Shown piece after piece: positions 1 to 5,234 of a stretch of DNA of 5,261 bases (within the stretch, counting starts at the first letter, position 1; each line of letters starts with the position of its first letter). Source of the DNA: Spirochaetaceae bacterium (GTDB lineage: Bacteria > Spirochaetota > Spirochaetia > Treponematales > Breznakiellaceae); contig JAITKQ010000200.1 in assembly GCA_031278295.1 (NCBI GenBank), positions 1 through 5,261 of the forward strand. The letters run 5' to 3'. The position numbers were made by a program, and so were the translations under genes. Below the pieces are notes generated by a model, which made no database searches, was not told the origin of the DNA, and was given only the letters and a program-made list of their open reading frames with translations.

Positions 1-11
1 CTCTACCGCGT

Positions 12-61
12 GTTTAGTGTGCCACTTGCACACCAAACAGCGGCAAGCCGTGCGGCTTGTC
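12..61. repeat. Two adjacent inverted repeats upstream of the transporter operon
   Basis: The first repeat pairs 12-21 (GTTTAGTGTG) with 29-38 (CACACCAAAC) with one mismatch and a 7-base spacer. The second pairs 44-50 (CAAGCCG) with 53-59 (CGGCTTG) perfectly across a 2-base centre, extendable by a G-T wobble and a G-C pair to 42-61. Neither is followed by a clear T-run, so they are not convincing terminators. They may be the 3' end of an upstream transcript, protein binding sites, or part of a dispersed intergenic element. No coding sequence was recognised in 1-210. Confidence 0.5.
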
Positions 62-93
62 TTACAGAACTCGCCCGTGTAAATAATTCAACG

Positions 94-141
94 TTTACAA
101 AAGATACCCCGCCGCAGAGCGGCGGGGCGCTTCATTGTAAA
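94..141. repeat. GC-rich hairpin inside a 48-base interrupted palindrome
   Basis: The core is a perfect 9-bp stem, 107-115 (CCCCGCCGC) with 119-127 (GCGGCGGGG), closed by the loop AGA. Flanking arms TTTACAA (94-100) and TTGTAAA (135-141) are also complementary, with AAG (101-103) facing CTT (130-132), so the whole segment can fold as one long stem with an internal bulge. On the + strand no T-run follows. Read on the - strand the stem is followed by TATCTTTTGT, so it is more terminator-like for leftward transcription. It may shield the operon promoter at 158 from upstream transcription. The structure is clear and its function is inferred. Confidence 0.55.
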
Positions 142-157
142 TCGGCCCGCCGGCCCC

Positions 158-185
158 TTGACAATCCCAAGTCAGATAGTATAAA
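158..185 (+). promoter_or_regulatory. Sigma70-type promoter of the amino-acid ABC transporter operon
   Basis: A perfect -35 hexamer TTGACA lies at 158-163 and a 5-of-6 -10 hexamer TATAAA at 180-185, separated by 16 bases. Transcription would begin near 192, leaving a short leader of about 19 bases before the ATG at 211, just enough for the ribosome site. This is the best promoter in the window and points to housekeeping-sigma expression. No operator could be assigned, although the hairpin ending at 141 lies just upstream. Confidence 0.7.
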
Positions 186-198
186 ATTCCTACATCGT

Positions 199-205
199 AA
201 GGAGG
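199..205 (+). promoter_or_regulatory. Strong ribosome binding site setting the start at 211
   Basis: AAGGAGG at 199-205 sits 5 bases before the ATG at 211. It decides the start of the binding protein: the frame stays open upstream to position 10, but the signal peptide begins exactly at this ATG and the promoter overlaps the upstream stretch. Confidence 0.85.
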
Positions 206-210
206 ATTCT

Positions 211-1023
211 ATGAGGAAATTTTTAGTTATTACAACTATGTCTGTAGCGCTCGTTTCACAGGCGCTTTTTGCAACCGGCGGCAAGCAGGACAACGCCGGA
301 GCTTTGACGCTCAAGCAGGGTGTGCTGAGCATAGGTATGGAAATAGGCTATCCGCCGTTTGAATACTACGATGTTGACGGTAAGACGCCTATCGGTTTTG
401 ATGTTGAGATGGCAAACGCGCTTGCCGCAAAGCTCGGCCTTAAAACGGAATTCATCGACACCGCCTGGGACGGGATTTTTGCCGGCGTCGCTACGAACAA
501 GTACGACTGCGTTATTTCGGCGGCTACCATTACGGACGAGCGCAAGGTTGCCTACGACTTTACCAGGCCCTACATCGGGAACGCGCAGGCCATAGTGCTG
601 CTCAAGAATTCCGCCATCAAGATTCAGAAACCGGAAGATTTGACGGGCCTGCGGGTAACGTTCCAGGCGGAAACAACGTCCGATATATACGTTACCAAAC
701 TAATTGAGGAGGGGCTAAAGACAAACGTGTTTGAATATGACAAAGTGATGAACTGTTTTGACGAACTTAAACTCGGACGTGTTGACGCTATAGTCTGCGA
801 CAGCCTTGTGGCGGTCAATTATGTCGCGCCGGCGGACAGCCCTTTCGTCATCGTCTGGCAGGGCACTTCGGACGAGGAGTTCGGCATCTGTCTGAAAAAG
901 GGTAACACAGCCCTCCTCAACGCGCTGAATAACGCGCTTGATGAACTGTTTGCGGACGGCGTTATGGTGGAAATATCGCAGAGGGTATTCAATATGGACA
1001 TGGTTTCGGCGCTAAGAAATTAG
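211..1023 (+). CDS. Polar amino-acid ABC transporter, periplasmic substrate-binding protein
   Basis: This 270-residue protein should capture an amino acid in the periplasm and deliver it to the permease encoded next. Residues 1-21 form a signal peptide (Met-Arg-Lys, a hydrophobic core, then ALFA before Thr-Gly-Gly). There is no cysteine at the cleavage region, so it looks soluble and signal peptidase I-processed rather than a lipoprotein. The family 3 solute-binding fold is shown by IGYPPFEYYD (45-54), the family signature IGFDVEMANALAAKLG (61-76), AWDGIFAGV (85-93) and SAATITDERK (103-112); Arg111 is the expected ligand alpha-carboxylate contact by family analogy. Length is normal for the family. 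Substrate cannot be read from sequence: glutamine/glutamate, cystine and basic amino acids are all possible. It has four cysteines in the mature part, for example Cys100. The start rests on the ribosome site at 199-205. Confidence 0.93.
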   Translation: MRKFLVITTMSVALVSQALFATGGKQDNAGALTLKQGVLSIGMEIGYPPFEYYDVDGKTPIGFDVEMANALAAKLGLKTEFIDTAWDGIFAGVATNKYDCVISAATITDERKVAYDFTRPYIGNAQAIVLLKNSAIKIQKPEDLTGLRVTFQAETTSDIYVTKLIEEGLKTNVFEYDKVMNCFDELKLGRVDAIVCDSLVAVNYVAPADSPFVIVWQGTSDEEFGICLKKGNTALLNALNNALDELFADGVMVEISQRVFNMDMVSALRN

Positions 1024-1030
1024 GGCCGTA

Positions 1031-1687
1031 ATGACACCTTTCCAACGAATTGTAAACTGGATTCCGCCGCTTCTGGAGGGAGCGGAGATAACCATCCTGC
1101 TCACGCTGACGGCGGTTTCCGCGGGTCTTGTTTTGAGCTTTTTTCTCGCGTTGGGGAAAATGTCGAAAAACAATGTTATAAACCGTTTTTGTTCCGGTTA
1201 CATATTCTTTTTCCGCGGCACACCTCTTTTGATGCAGTTGTACTTTATTTACTACGGTCTGCCGCAAATTTCGCCGTACCTGATCATAAACGACCGGTTT
1301 CTGGCGGCTTTTATCGCGTTTTCTCTTAACTCGGCGGCCTACTGCGCCGAAATCATACGGGCCGCGATTCAGAGCATAGACAAGGGCCAGTTTGCCGCCT
1401 CGCGCGCGCTCGGCCTTTCCTATGCCCAGACCATGGCCCTAGTCATCATGCCGCAGTCCATACGCCGTCTGATTCCGCCCGTCGGAAACGAATTCATAAT
1501 GGTTCTGAAAGACGCCTCGCTCGTTTCCATTATCGCCCTCACCGACATAACCAAGGCTACGCGCTCAATTTCATCGTCCAGCGCGTCCGCCCTGGTGTAC
1601 ATCCCGGCGATGATTCTGTACCTGATCATAACCGCCGTGTTTACATTCGTGTTTAACAAACTTGAAAAACGGTACACGATCCATTAG
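1031..1687 (+). CDS. Polar amino-acid ABC transporter, permease (HisM/GlnP family)
   Basis: This 218-residue inner-membrane protein forms the channel of the importer. Hydrophobic segments are visible at about 18-42, 53-76, 89-109, 135-170 (partly) and 190-212, in line with the five-helix HisM/GlnP/ArtQ type. FFRGTPLLMQLYFIYYGLP at 60-78 is the hallmark of this family. The cytoplasmic loop that contacts the ATPase is GQFAASRALGLS at 119-130. The usual pattern there is GQ-x-EA-x-x-ALG, so the normally conserved glutamate is alanine here (Ala122). Only one permease gene is present, so a homodimer is expected. It starts 7 bases after the binding-protein stop; the only Shine-Dalgarno-like sequence is AGGG at 1022-1025, overlapping that stop, which suggests translational coupling. 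Confidence 0.93.
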   Translation: MTPFQRIVNWIPPLLEGAEITILLTLTAVSAGLVLSFFLALGKMSKNNVINRFCSGYIFFFRGTPLLMQLYFIYYGLPQISPYLIINDRFLAAFIAFSLNSAAYCAEIIRAAIQSIDKGQFAASRALGLSYAQTMALVIMPQSIRRLIPPVGNEFIMVLKDASLVSIIALTDITKATRSISSSSASALVYIPAMILYLIITAVFTFVFNKLEKRYTIH

Positions 1688-1699
1688 GGTAGCGTCGTT

Positions 1700-2458
1700 A
1701 TGTCCATGATAAAAGCGGTCAATGTGAGTAAAGCTTTCGGTACGCGGGAAGTGTTGCGCTCCGTGTCGATAGAGGTCGAGCAGAAAGAGGTTATCTGCAT
1801 AATAGGCCCCTCCGGCGCGGGTAAATCGACGTTTTTGCACTGTCTTAACAGGCTGGAACGAATCGACGACGGGCAGATTTACATTGAAGACAAGCTCTTG
1901 TTCGACTGCGTAAAAGGTGTGGACAAGGTTAGGATACCGCCCGCGGAAAGGGCATCCTCGCTGCTGGAGGTGGGTATGGTGTTTCAGCGGTTTAACCTGT
2001 TTCCGCACAGGAACGCGCTTGAAAACGTGATGCTGGCTCCCGTACACGTAAGGAAAATGACGCAAAAGACGGCTCGGGAAAAGGCGGAAGCCATCCTTAC
2101 GCGGGTTGGGCTTGCCGACAAGATGGCGGATTTCCCGGAGCAGCTTTCGGGCGGTCAGCAGCAGCGCGTCGCCATCGCGAGGGCGCTCGCGATGGAACCC
2201 AAAATAATGCTGTTTGACGAGCCGACCTCTGCCCTTGACCCTGAATTGGTCGGGGAGGTTCTGTCCGTGATGAAAAACCTTGCCGAAGGCGGCATGACGA
2301 TGCTTGTTGTTACGCACGAGATGGGTTTTGCCCGCGAAGTCGCGAACCGCGTCGTGTTCATGCACGAGGGGGTGATTCTGGAAAGCGGCAAACCCGACAG
2401 CATTTTTACGAATCCGCAAAACGAGCGTACCCGGCAGTTCCTGCAAAGCGTACTTTAA
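1700..2458 (+). CDS. Polar amino-acid ABC transporter, ATP-binding protein (GlnQ/HisP family)
   Basis: This 252-residue cytoplasmic ATPase powers the importer. All nucleotide-binding motifs are intact: Walker A GPSGAGKST (36-44), Q-loop VFQRFNLFPH (94-103), signature LSGGQQQR (149-156), Walker B IMLFDEPTSALD (169-180) with catalytic Glu174, and the switch histidine in VVTHEMGFA (203-211). The segment between Walker A and the Q-loop is long (about 50 residues), as in HisP and longer than in GlnQ. The FNLFPH and THEMGFA variants are typical of the polar amino-acid subfamily. It begins 12 bases after the permease stop. AGGG at 1686-1689, again overlapping that stop, is the weak ribosome site; ATG 1706 (Met3) is an alternative start. 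It is the last gene of the transporter operon. Confidence 0.95.
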   Translation: MSMIKAVNVSKAFGTREVLRSVSIEVEQKEVICIIGPSGAGKSTFLHCLNRLERIDDGQIYIEDKLLFDCVKGVDKVRIPPAERASSLLEVGMVFQRFNLFPHRNALENVMLAPVHVRKMTQKTAREKAEAILTRVGLADKMADFPEQLSGGQQQRVAIARALAMEPKIMLFDEPTSALDPELVGEVLSVMKNLAEGGMTMLVVTHEMGFAREVANRVVFMHEGVILESGKPDSIFTNPQNERTRQFLQSVL

Positions 2459-2566
2459 GCCGCAGGCACTCCCGTCGTGACCGCCTCCCACCGCAAAATT
2501 CAAAACGTTGCCCGTCGCTTCCCGATATTTTCAGAACCTTTGCTTCGATAGCGGTTCGCGGGACAA

Positions 2567-2585
2567 GCCGCATCGCGGCGATTTT
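2567..2585 (+). terminator. Possible weak intrinsic terminator after the transporter operon
   Basis: GCCGC (2567-2571) pairs with GCGGC (2575-2579) across a 3-base loop, followed by GATTTTC with four T residues at 2582-2585. The stem is short and the T-run modest, and it lies about 110 bases after the ATPase stop, so this is only a candidate. No better terminator was seen between the operon and the next gene. Confidence 0.35.
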
Positions 2586-2594
2586 CTCAGGATT

Positions 2595-2614
2595 TTTATG
2601 CGCATTCGCATAAA
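2595..2614. repeat. Perfect 8-bp hairpin, TTTATGCG / CGCATAAA
   Basis: TTTATGCG (2595-2602) and CGCATAAA (2607-2614) are exact reverse complements around the loop CATT. Neither strand has a T-run after the stem, so it is not a standard terminator. With the weak hairpin at 2567-2579 it forms a pair of adjacent stem-loops, a common arrangement in palindromic repeat elements between genes. Its function is unknown. Confidence 0.55.
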
Positions 2615-2779
2615 TCAGTGCTTCCCTAGGCTACGGTAATTCCCGGTTTACCGCTAACTCCGCGAAGCACACAAACAAATCCGGTAAATCTGTTCATGGC
2701 ATCCGGTTCATTTTAAACTCTGAAACCGCAACCCGCCGCCACCACTTGTATATTCCGGCTGCTTTCGGTACAGTTATTT

Positions 2780-2785
2780 TAAAAT
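2780..2785 (+). promoter_or_regulatory. Tentative -10 element for the small gene and helicase
   Basis: TAAAAT at 2780-2785 matches five of six bases of the -10 consensus and sits inside the perfect palindrome ATTTTAAAAT (2776-2785). No acceptable -35 hexamer lies 16-18 bases upstream. A start near 2792 would leave about 20 bases before the ATG at 2812, similar to the leader of the first operon. This is a weak call; readthrough from the transporter operon cannot be excluded. Confidence 0.25.
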
Positions 2786-2798
2786 CATTTAATACACT

Positions 2799-2804
2799 AA
2801 GGAG
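2799..2804 (+). promoter_or_regulatory. Strong ribosome binding site for the small gene
   Basis: AAGGAG at 2799-2804 lies 7 bases before the ATG at 2812. It fixes the start there rather than at the in-frame TTG at 2746, and is strong evidence that this short frame is translated. Confidence 0.8.
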
Positions 2805-2811
2805 TTCTAAC

Positions 2812-3060
2812 ATGAGTGTACGCGCTACAAGCTCTCTGATAGGGGACCCGGTATACGTTGCCGCCCTTCCGGATAGCCCCAAGATGATCGTAACTTCGGT
2901 CGATGTCGATACTAGACAGATCAGCACTGTTTGGTTTTCCGATAACGGGGAAGCCCAGCAGTCGGTTTTCCCGGCTTCCGCCCTTGAGAGGATGGAAGCA
3001 AAGAAAGTCCCCACAAAAAAGGCGGATTCCAACGCAAAGCCGGCCAGAAAAAAGAAGTAA
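2812..3060 (+). CDS. Small DUF2158/YodC-like protein with lysine-rich tail
   Basis: This 82-residue protein resembles the DUF2158 (YodC-like) family by pattern: GDPVYV at 11-16, PKMIV at 23-27, a VWFSDNGE strand-turn at 40-47 and VFPASALE at 52-59, matching the family's order of GD-x-V, P-x-M-x-V, a W-F pair and V-F-P-x-x-x-L-E. A small beta-barrel fold is likely and the biochemical role is unknown. Residues 60-82 form an added basic tail with eight lysines and two arginines, which could bind nucleic acid (inference). There is no signal peptide or membrane segment, so it should be cytoplasmic. The ATG is set by AAGGAG at 2799-2804. Its stop touches the start of helicase homology in the +1 frame, so the two are almost certainly co-transcribed and may be translated together. 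The family assignment rests on motif recognition, not a search. Confidence 0.8.
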   Translation: MSVRATSSLIGDPVYVAALPDSPKMIVTSVDVDTRQISTVWFSDNGEAQQSVFPASALERMEAKKVPTKKADSNAKPARKKK

Positions 3061-3061
3061 G

Positions 3062-5065
3062 ATCGATTACAACCTTAACCTGCCCCAGCTTCAAGCAGTA
3101 GAGTCCACAGAGGGGCCGGTTCTTATCATTGCGGGGGCCGGTTCCGGCAAGACTCGTGTAATTACATGCCGCATTGCGTATATGCTTGATAAAGGCATTC
3201 CGCAATCGGCAATTCTTGCCTTGACTTTTACCAACAAAGCCGCCCACGAGATGGAAGATCGTGTAAAAAAACTTACGGGGAGATCGTTACAGGCGCTTAC
3301 CGTAAGTACTTTTCACGCTTTCGGCGTAAAGATACTGCGTAACGAAATTGAGGCGCTGGGCTGGCGGCGGAATTTTTCCATCTATGATGAGGGTGACAAG
3401 TTTGAAGCGGTGAAGGACGCGTTGCGTGAGCGCGGGATGTACGCCACGGCCGATACGGCCGGCATCAAGGCGGCAGGGCAAATTTTTTCAAAAATAAAAA
3501 CAGGGCTTTTGCGCTGGGGGGAGGGGGTGGATCCCGCCCTGCAAAGCGTGTTCAACGAGTATCAGCACAGTTTGAAGGTGTACAACGCCGTTGATTTTGA
3601 TGACCTGCTTACCCTGCCCATTGAGCTTTTTGAACAGTTTCCCGAAACGCTACAGAAATACCGCAGCCGTTACCGTTACATCATGGTAGATGAATTTCAG
3701 GATACGAGCCGCATTCAATACAAACTGATGAAAATGCTTTCCGGGCGCAATGTTTGCGTGGTGGGAGACGATGATCAATCAATATATTCGTGGCGCGGCG
3801 CGAATTACGGGAACATATTACAGTTTGAAAAGGATTTTCCCGATCTGCTGGAAATAAAACTTGAACAAAACTACCGTTCCACCACAACGATCCTGGAAGC
3901 GGCAAACGGTGTCATATCGCACAATACAAACCGCAAGGAAAAGCGGCTTTGGACAGGCAAAGGCGGCGGCAGGCCGATTGAATTCTTTTATCCGGACAAT
4001 GAAGGGGCGGAGGCTGATTTTATCGCCGAAAAAATCAGGGAAATTAAATTCACCGAACATTTGAAGTATGATGATTTTGGAATTCTGCTACGCACCAATT
4101 CCCTGATGGATCGTATAGAGGAGAGCCTTCTTGCGGAAAATATCCCCTACCGCGTATCGGGCGGCACAAGTTTCTTTGCCCGCAAGGAAATAAAAGATAT
4201 TTTAAGTTACCTGCGCCTTGTCGGGAACACGGACGATGATGTCAATTTACTGCGTATAATAAATACCCCGCGCCGCGGCATCGGCAAGGCCTCGATAGCG
4301 CGAATCTCGGAGCTTGCCCGCGCGAATCACGGTTCACTGTGGGACGCGATGAACAGGATGCGCCGCGCACAGAATACATTGTTCGAGGAGACGGAAAAAA
4401 CAGAAATCGATCAATTCCTGACATTGATAGAAACCCAGCGTGAAGAAATTCCTGGCAAGAAACCCTTATCGCAAAAAGTAAAAAAATTGGTGGACGTGAT
4501 TGATTACTGGTCCCACCTTGTCAGTGATAACAGCAAGAATGAAAAGGCGGCGCGCTGGAAATACCTTAACATACAAAAACTTATCGGCTCGATAGAAACA
4601 TGGGAACAGAATCCCGATAACCTTGATCCTACCCTGTACCCGTACCTTAACCGGATAAGCCTTTTGACACGGGACGAAGGCGGCGTGGAACAGGAGTCCG
4701 GTAAGGTGAATCTGATGACCATTCACGCATCCAAGGGACTCGAATTTCCTGTTGTGTTTATAGCCGGCGCGGAGGAAGGCATAATTCCGCATGAACGTAG
4801 CCTGGAGGAGGAAGCCGGCAGCATTGAGGAGGAACGCCGCCTGTTCTATGTCGCCATAACCCGCGCCCGTGAAAAATTGTTTGTCACAAGCTGCCTTCAC
4901 CGCCGACGCGGACAAAATCTTAGCGAATGCGGGCCCTCCCCGTTTCTGGAAGAAATACCGCCCGGGCTGATCGAGAACAGCGCGGACAGAACGGACGAAA
5001 CAGAGGGAATCGACGCCGGGGAATACTTTGCCAGAATCAGAGAAAAATTTATTACGCGGCTGTGA
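3062..5065 (+). CDS. Superfamily 1A 3'-5' DNA helicase, Rep/PcrA/UvrD type; start unresolved
   Basis: This is an ATP-driven DNA unwinding motor for replication restart and repair. Counting Ile at 3062 as residue 1 it has 667 residues, close to Rep. All motifs are intact: Q motif LNLPQLQAV (5-13), Walker A AGAGSGKT (24-31), Ia TFTNKAA (55-61), Ib TVSTFHAFG (80-88), II VDEFQD (209-214), III VGDDDQSIYSWRGA (234-247), IV LEQNYRST (267-274), V TIHASKGLEF (553-562), VI YVAITRAR (596-603). SFFARKEIKD (370-379) and RIINTPRRGIG (398-408) are also typical. Only about 64 residues follow motif VI, so the C-terminal Tudor-like RNA-polymerase-binding domain of PcrA is apparently absent, favouring a Rep-like form. 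Start problem: no ATG, GTG or TTG lies between 2987 and the Q motif. The only upstream in-frame ATG (2903) and TTG (2984) are inside the small gene and have no ribosome site. Homology begins around 3062, where the codon is ATC. Starting at 2903 would give 720 residues with an Arg/Ser/Pro-rich leader that looks like an out-of-frame translation. Confidence 0.9.
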   Translation: MDYNLNLPQLQAVESTEGPVLIIAGAGSGKTRVITCRIAYMLDKGIPQSAILALTFTNKAAHEMEDRVKKLTGRSLQALTVSTFHAFGVKILRNEIEALGWRRNFSIYDEGDKFEAVKDALRERGMYATADTAGIKAAGQIFSKIKTGLLRWGEGVDPALQSVFNEYQHSLKVYNAVDFDDLLTLPIELFEQFPETLQKYRSRYRYIMVDEFQDTSRIQYKLMKMLSGRNVCVVGDDDQSIYSWRGANYGNILQFEKDFPDLLEIKLEQNYRSTTTILEAANGVISHNTNRKEKRLWTGKGGGRPIEFFYPDNEGAEADFIAEKIREIKFTEHLKYDDFGILLRTNSLMDRIEESLLAENIPYRVSGGTSFFARKEIKDILSYLRLVGNTDDDVNLLRIINTPRRGIGKASIARISELARANHGSLWDAMNRMRRAQNTLFEETEKTEIDQFLTLIETQREEIPGKKPLSQKVKKLVDVIDYWSHLVSDNSKNEKAARWKYLNIQKLIGSIETWEQNPDNLDPTLYPYLNRISLLTRDEGGVEQESGKVNLMTIHASKGLEFPVVFIAGAEEGIIPHERSLEEEAGSIEEERRLFYVAITRAREKLFVTSCLHRRRGQNLSECGPSPFLEEIPPGLIENSADRTDETEGIDAGEYFARIREKFITRL

Positions 5066-5145
5066 ATGAACCTCCCCCGGCAAACGGTGCGCGTTGTGCG
5101 GCGGAAAAATTTACGGAAGGGGCATTAAAGCGGACCTTGAAAATG

Positions 5146-5203
5146 GACTTGTTCAAGAACCTATTTGAATGTGGGCAAAAGCCCACGGGTTCTTGAACAA
5201 GTC
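5146..5203. repeat. Nested inverted repeat (16-bp outer arms, 6-bp inner hairpin)
   Basis: GACTTGTTCAAGAACC (5146-5161) is an exact reverse complement of 5188-5203. Inside it, GTGGGC (5171-5176) pairs with GCCCAC (5181-5186) around AAAA. The whole 58-base segment can fold as one long stem capped by an inner hairpin, with an unequal internal loop (5162-5170 against 5187). It lies 80 bases after the helicase stop and 2 bases before the terminator stem. A dispersed palindromic repeat, a small non-autonomous element or an RNA 3'-end protecting structure are all possible. Confidence 0.75.
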
Positions 5204-5205
5204 TT

Positions 5206-5234
5206 GCAAAATGCAAAGCATTTTGCCTTTTTTT
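5206..5234 (+). terminator. Rho-independent terminator after the helicase gene
   Basis: GCAAAATGC (5206-5214) pairs perfectly with GCATTTTGC (5218-5226) across the loop AAA, followed by C and seven T residues (5228-5234). This is a standard intrinsic terminator for + strand transcription and closes the small gene-helicase unit. The long inverted repeat just upstream may add stability to the transcript end. Confidence 0.88.

Larger units (their letters stand above)
2459..2811. other. 353-base structured intergenic region
   Basis: No convincing gene is present between the ATPase stop and the small gene. It contains a possible weak terminator (2567-2585), a perfect 8-bp hairpin (2595-2614), three alternating copies of CGGTAA/TTACCG (2634-2639, 2648-2653, 2682-2688), and a 10-base palindrome (ATTTTAAAAT, 2776-2785) near the next gene's start. 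On the - strand a frame is open from about 2631 to a stop at 2406-2408, including a possible 55-residue reading frame from an ATG at 2573. That frame overlaps the ATPase end, has no clear ribosome site and is not called as a gene. The left part may be a dispersed repeat. Confidence 0.6.

Noticed and set aside
12..141. CRISPR-like repeats in the upstream region
   Set aside because: The three hairpins have different sequences and uneven spacing, and no direct repeat recurs.
10..210. 67-residue upstream extension of the binding-protein frame
   Set aside because: The promoter (158-185) and hairpins lie inside it, it has no ribosome site, and a proper signal peptide begins at the ATG at 211 behind AAGGAGG.
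1571..2503. Long - strand open frame (310 codons) opposite the ATPase and permease end
   Set aside because: It lies opposite a complete ATPase with every motif; its His/Arg/Phe-rich composition is typical of an antisense shadow.
2903..3061. Helicase N-terminal extension from ATG 2903
   Set aside because: The same bases clearly encode the DUF2158-like protein in another frame, and the leader looks like out-of-frame translation. It is kept only as one option in the start-codon finding.
3054..3101. -1 frameshift product of the small gene as the route to the helicase
   Set aside because: The -1 frame ends at TAG 3099-3101 after 15 codons and does not join the helicase frame.
4466..5083. - strand open frame of about 205 codons opposite the helicase 3' half
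   Set aside because: It is antisense to conserved helicase motifs V and VI, with no recognisable domain or ribosome site.
5066..5128. 20-codon Arg-rich frame starting with the ATG directly after the helicase stop
   Set aside because: There is no ribosome site and it is too short to support without conservation data; coupling to the stop is possible but unproven.
4927..5196. + strand frame overlapping the helicase end and running into the inverted repeat
   Set aside because: It overlaps the helicase C-terminus in another frame and continues through a palindrome; Arg/Asn-rich shadow composition.
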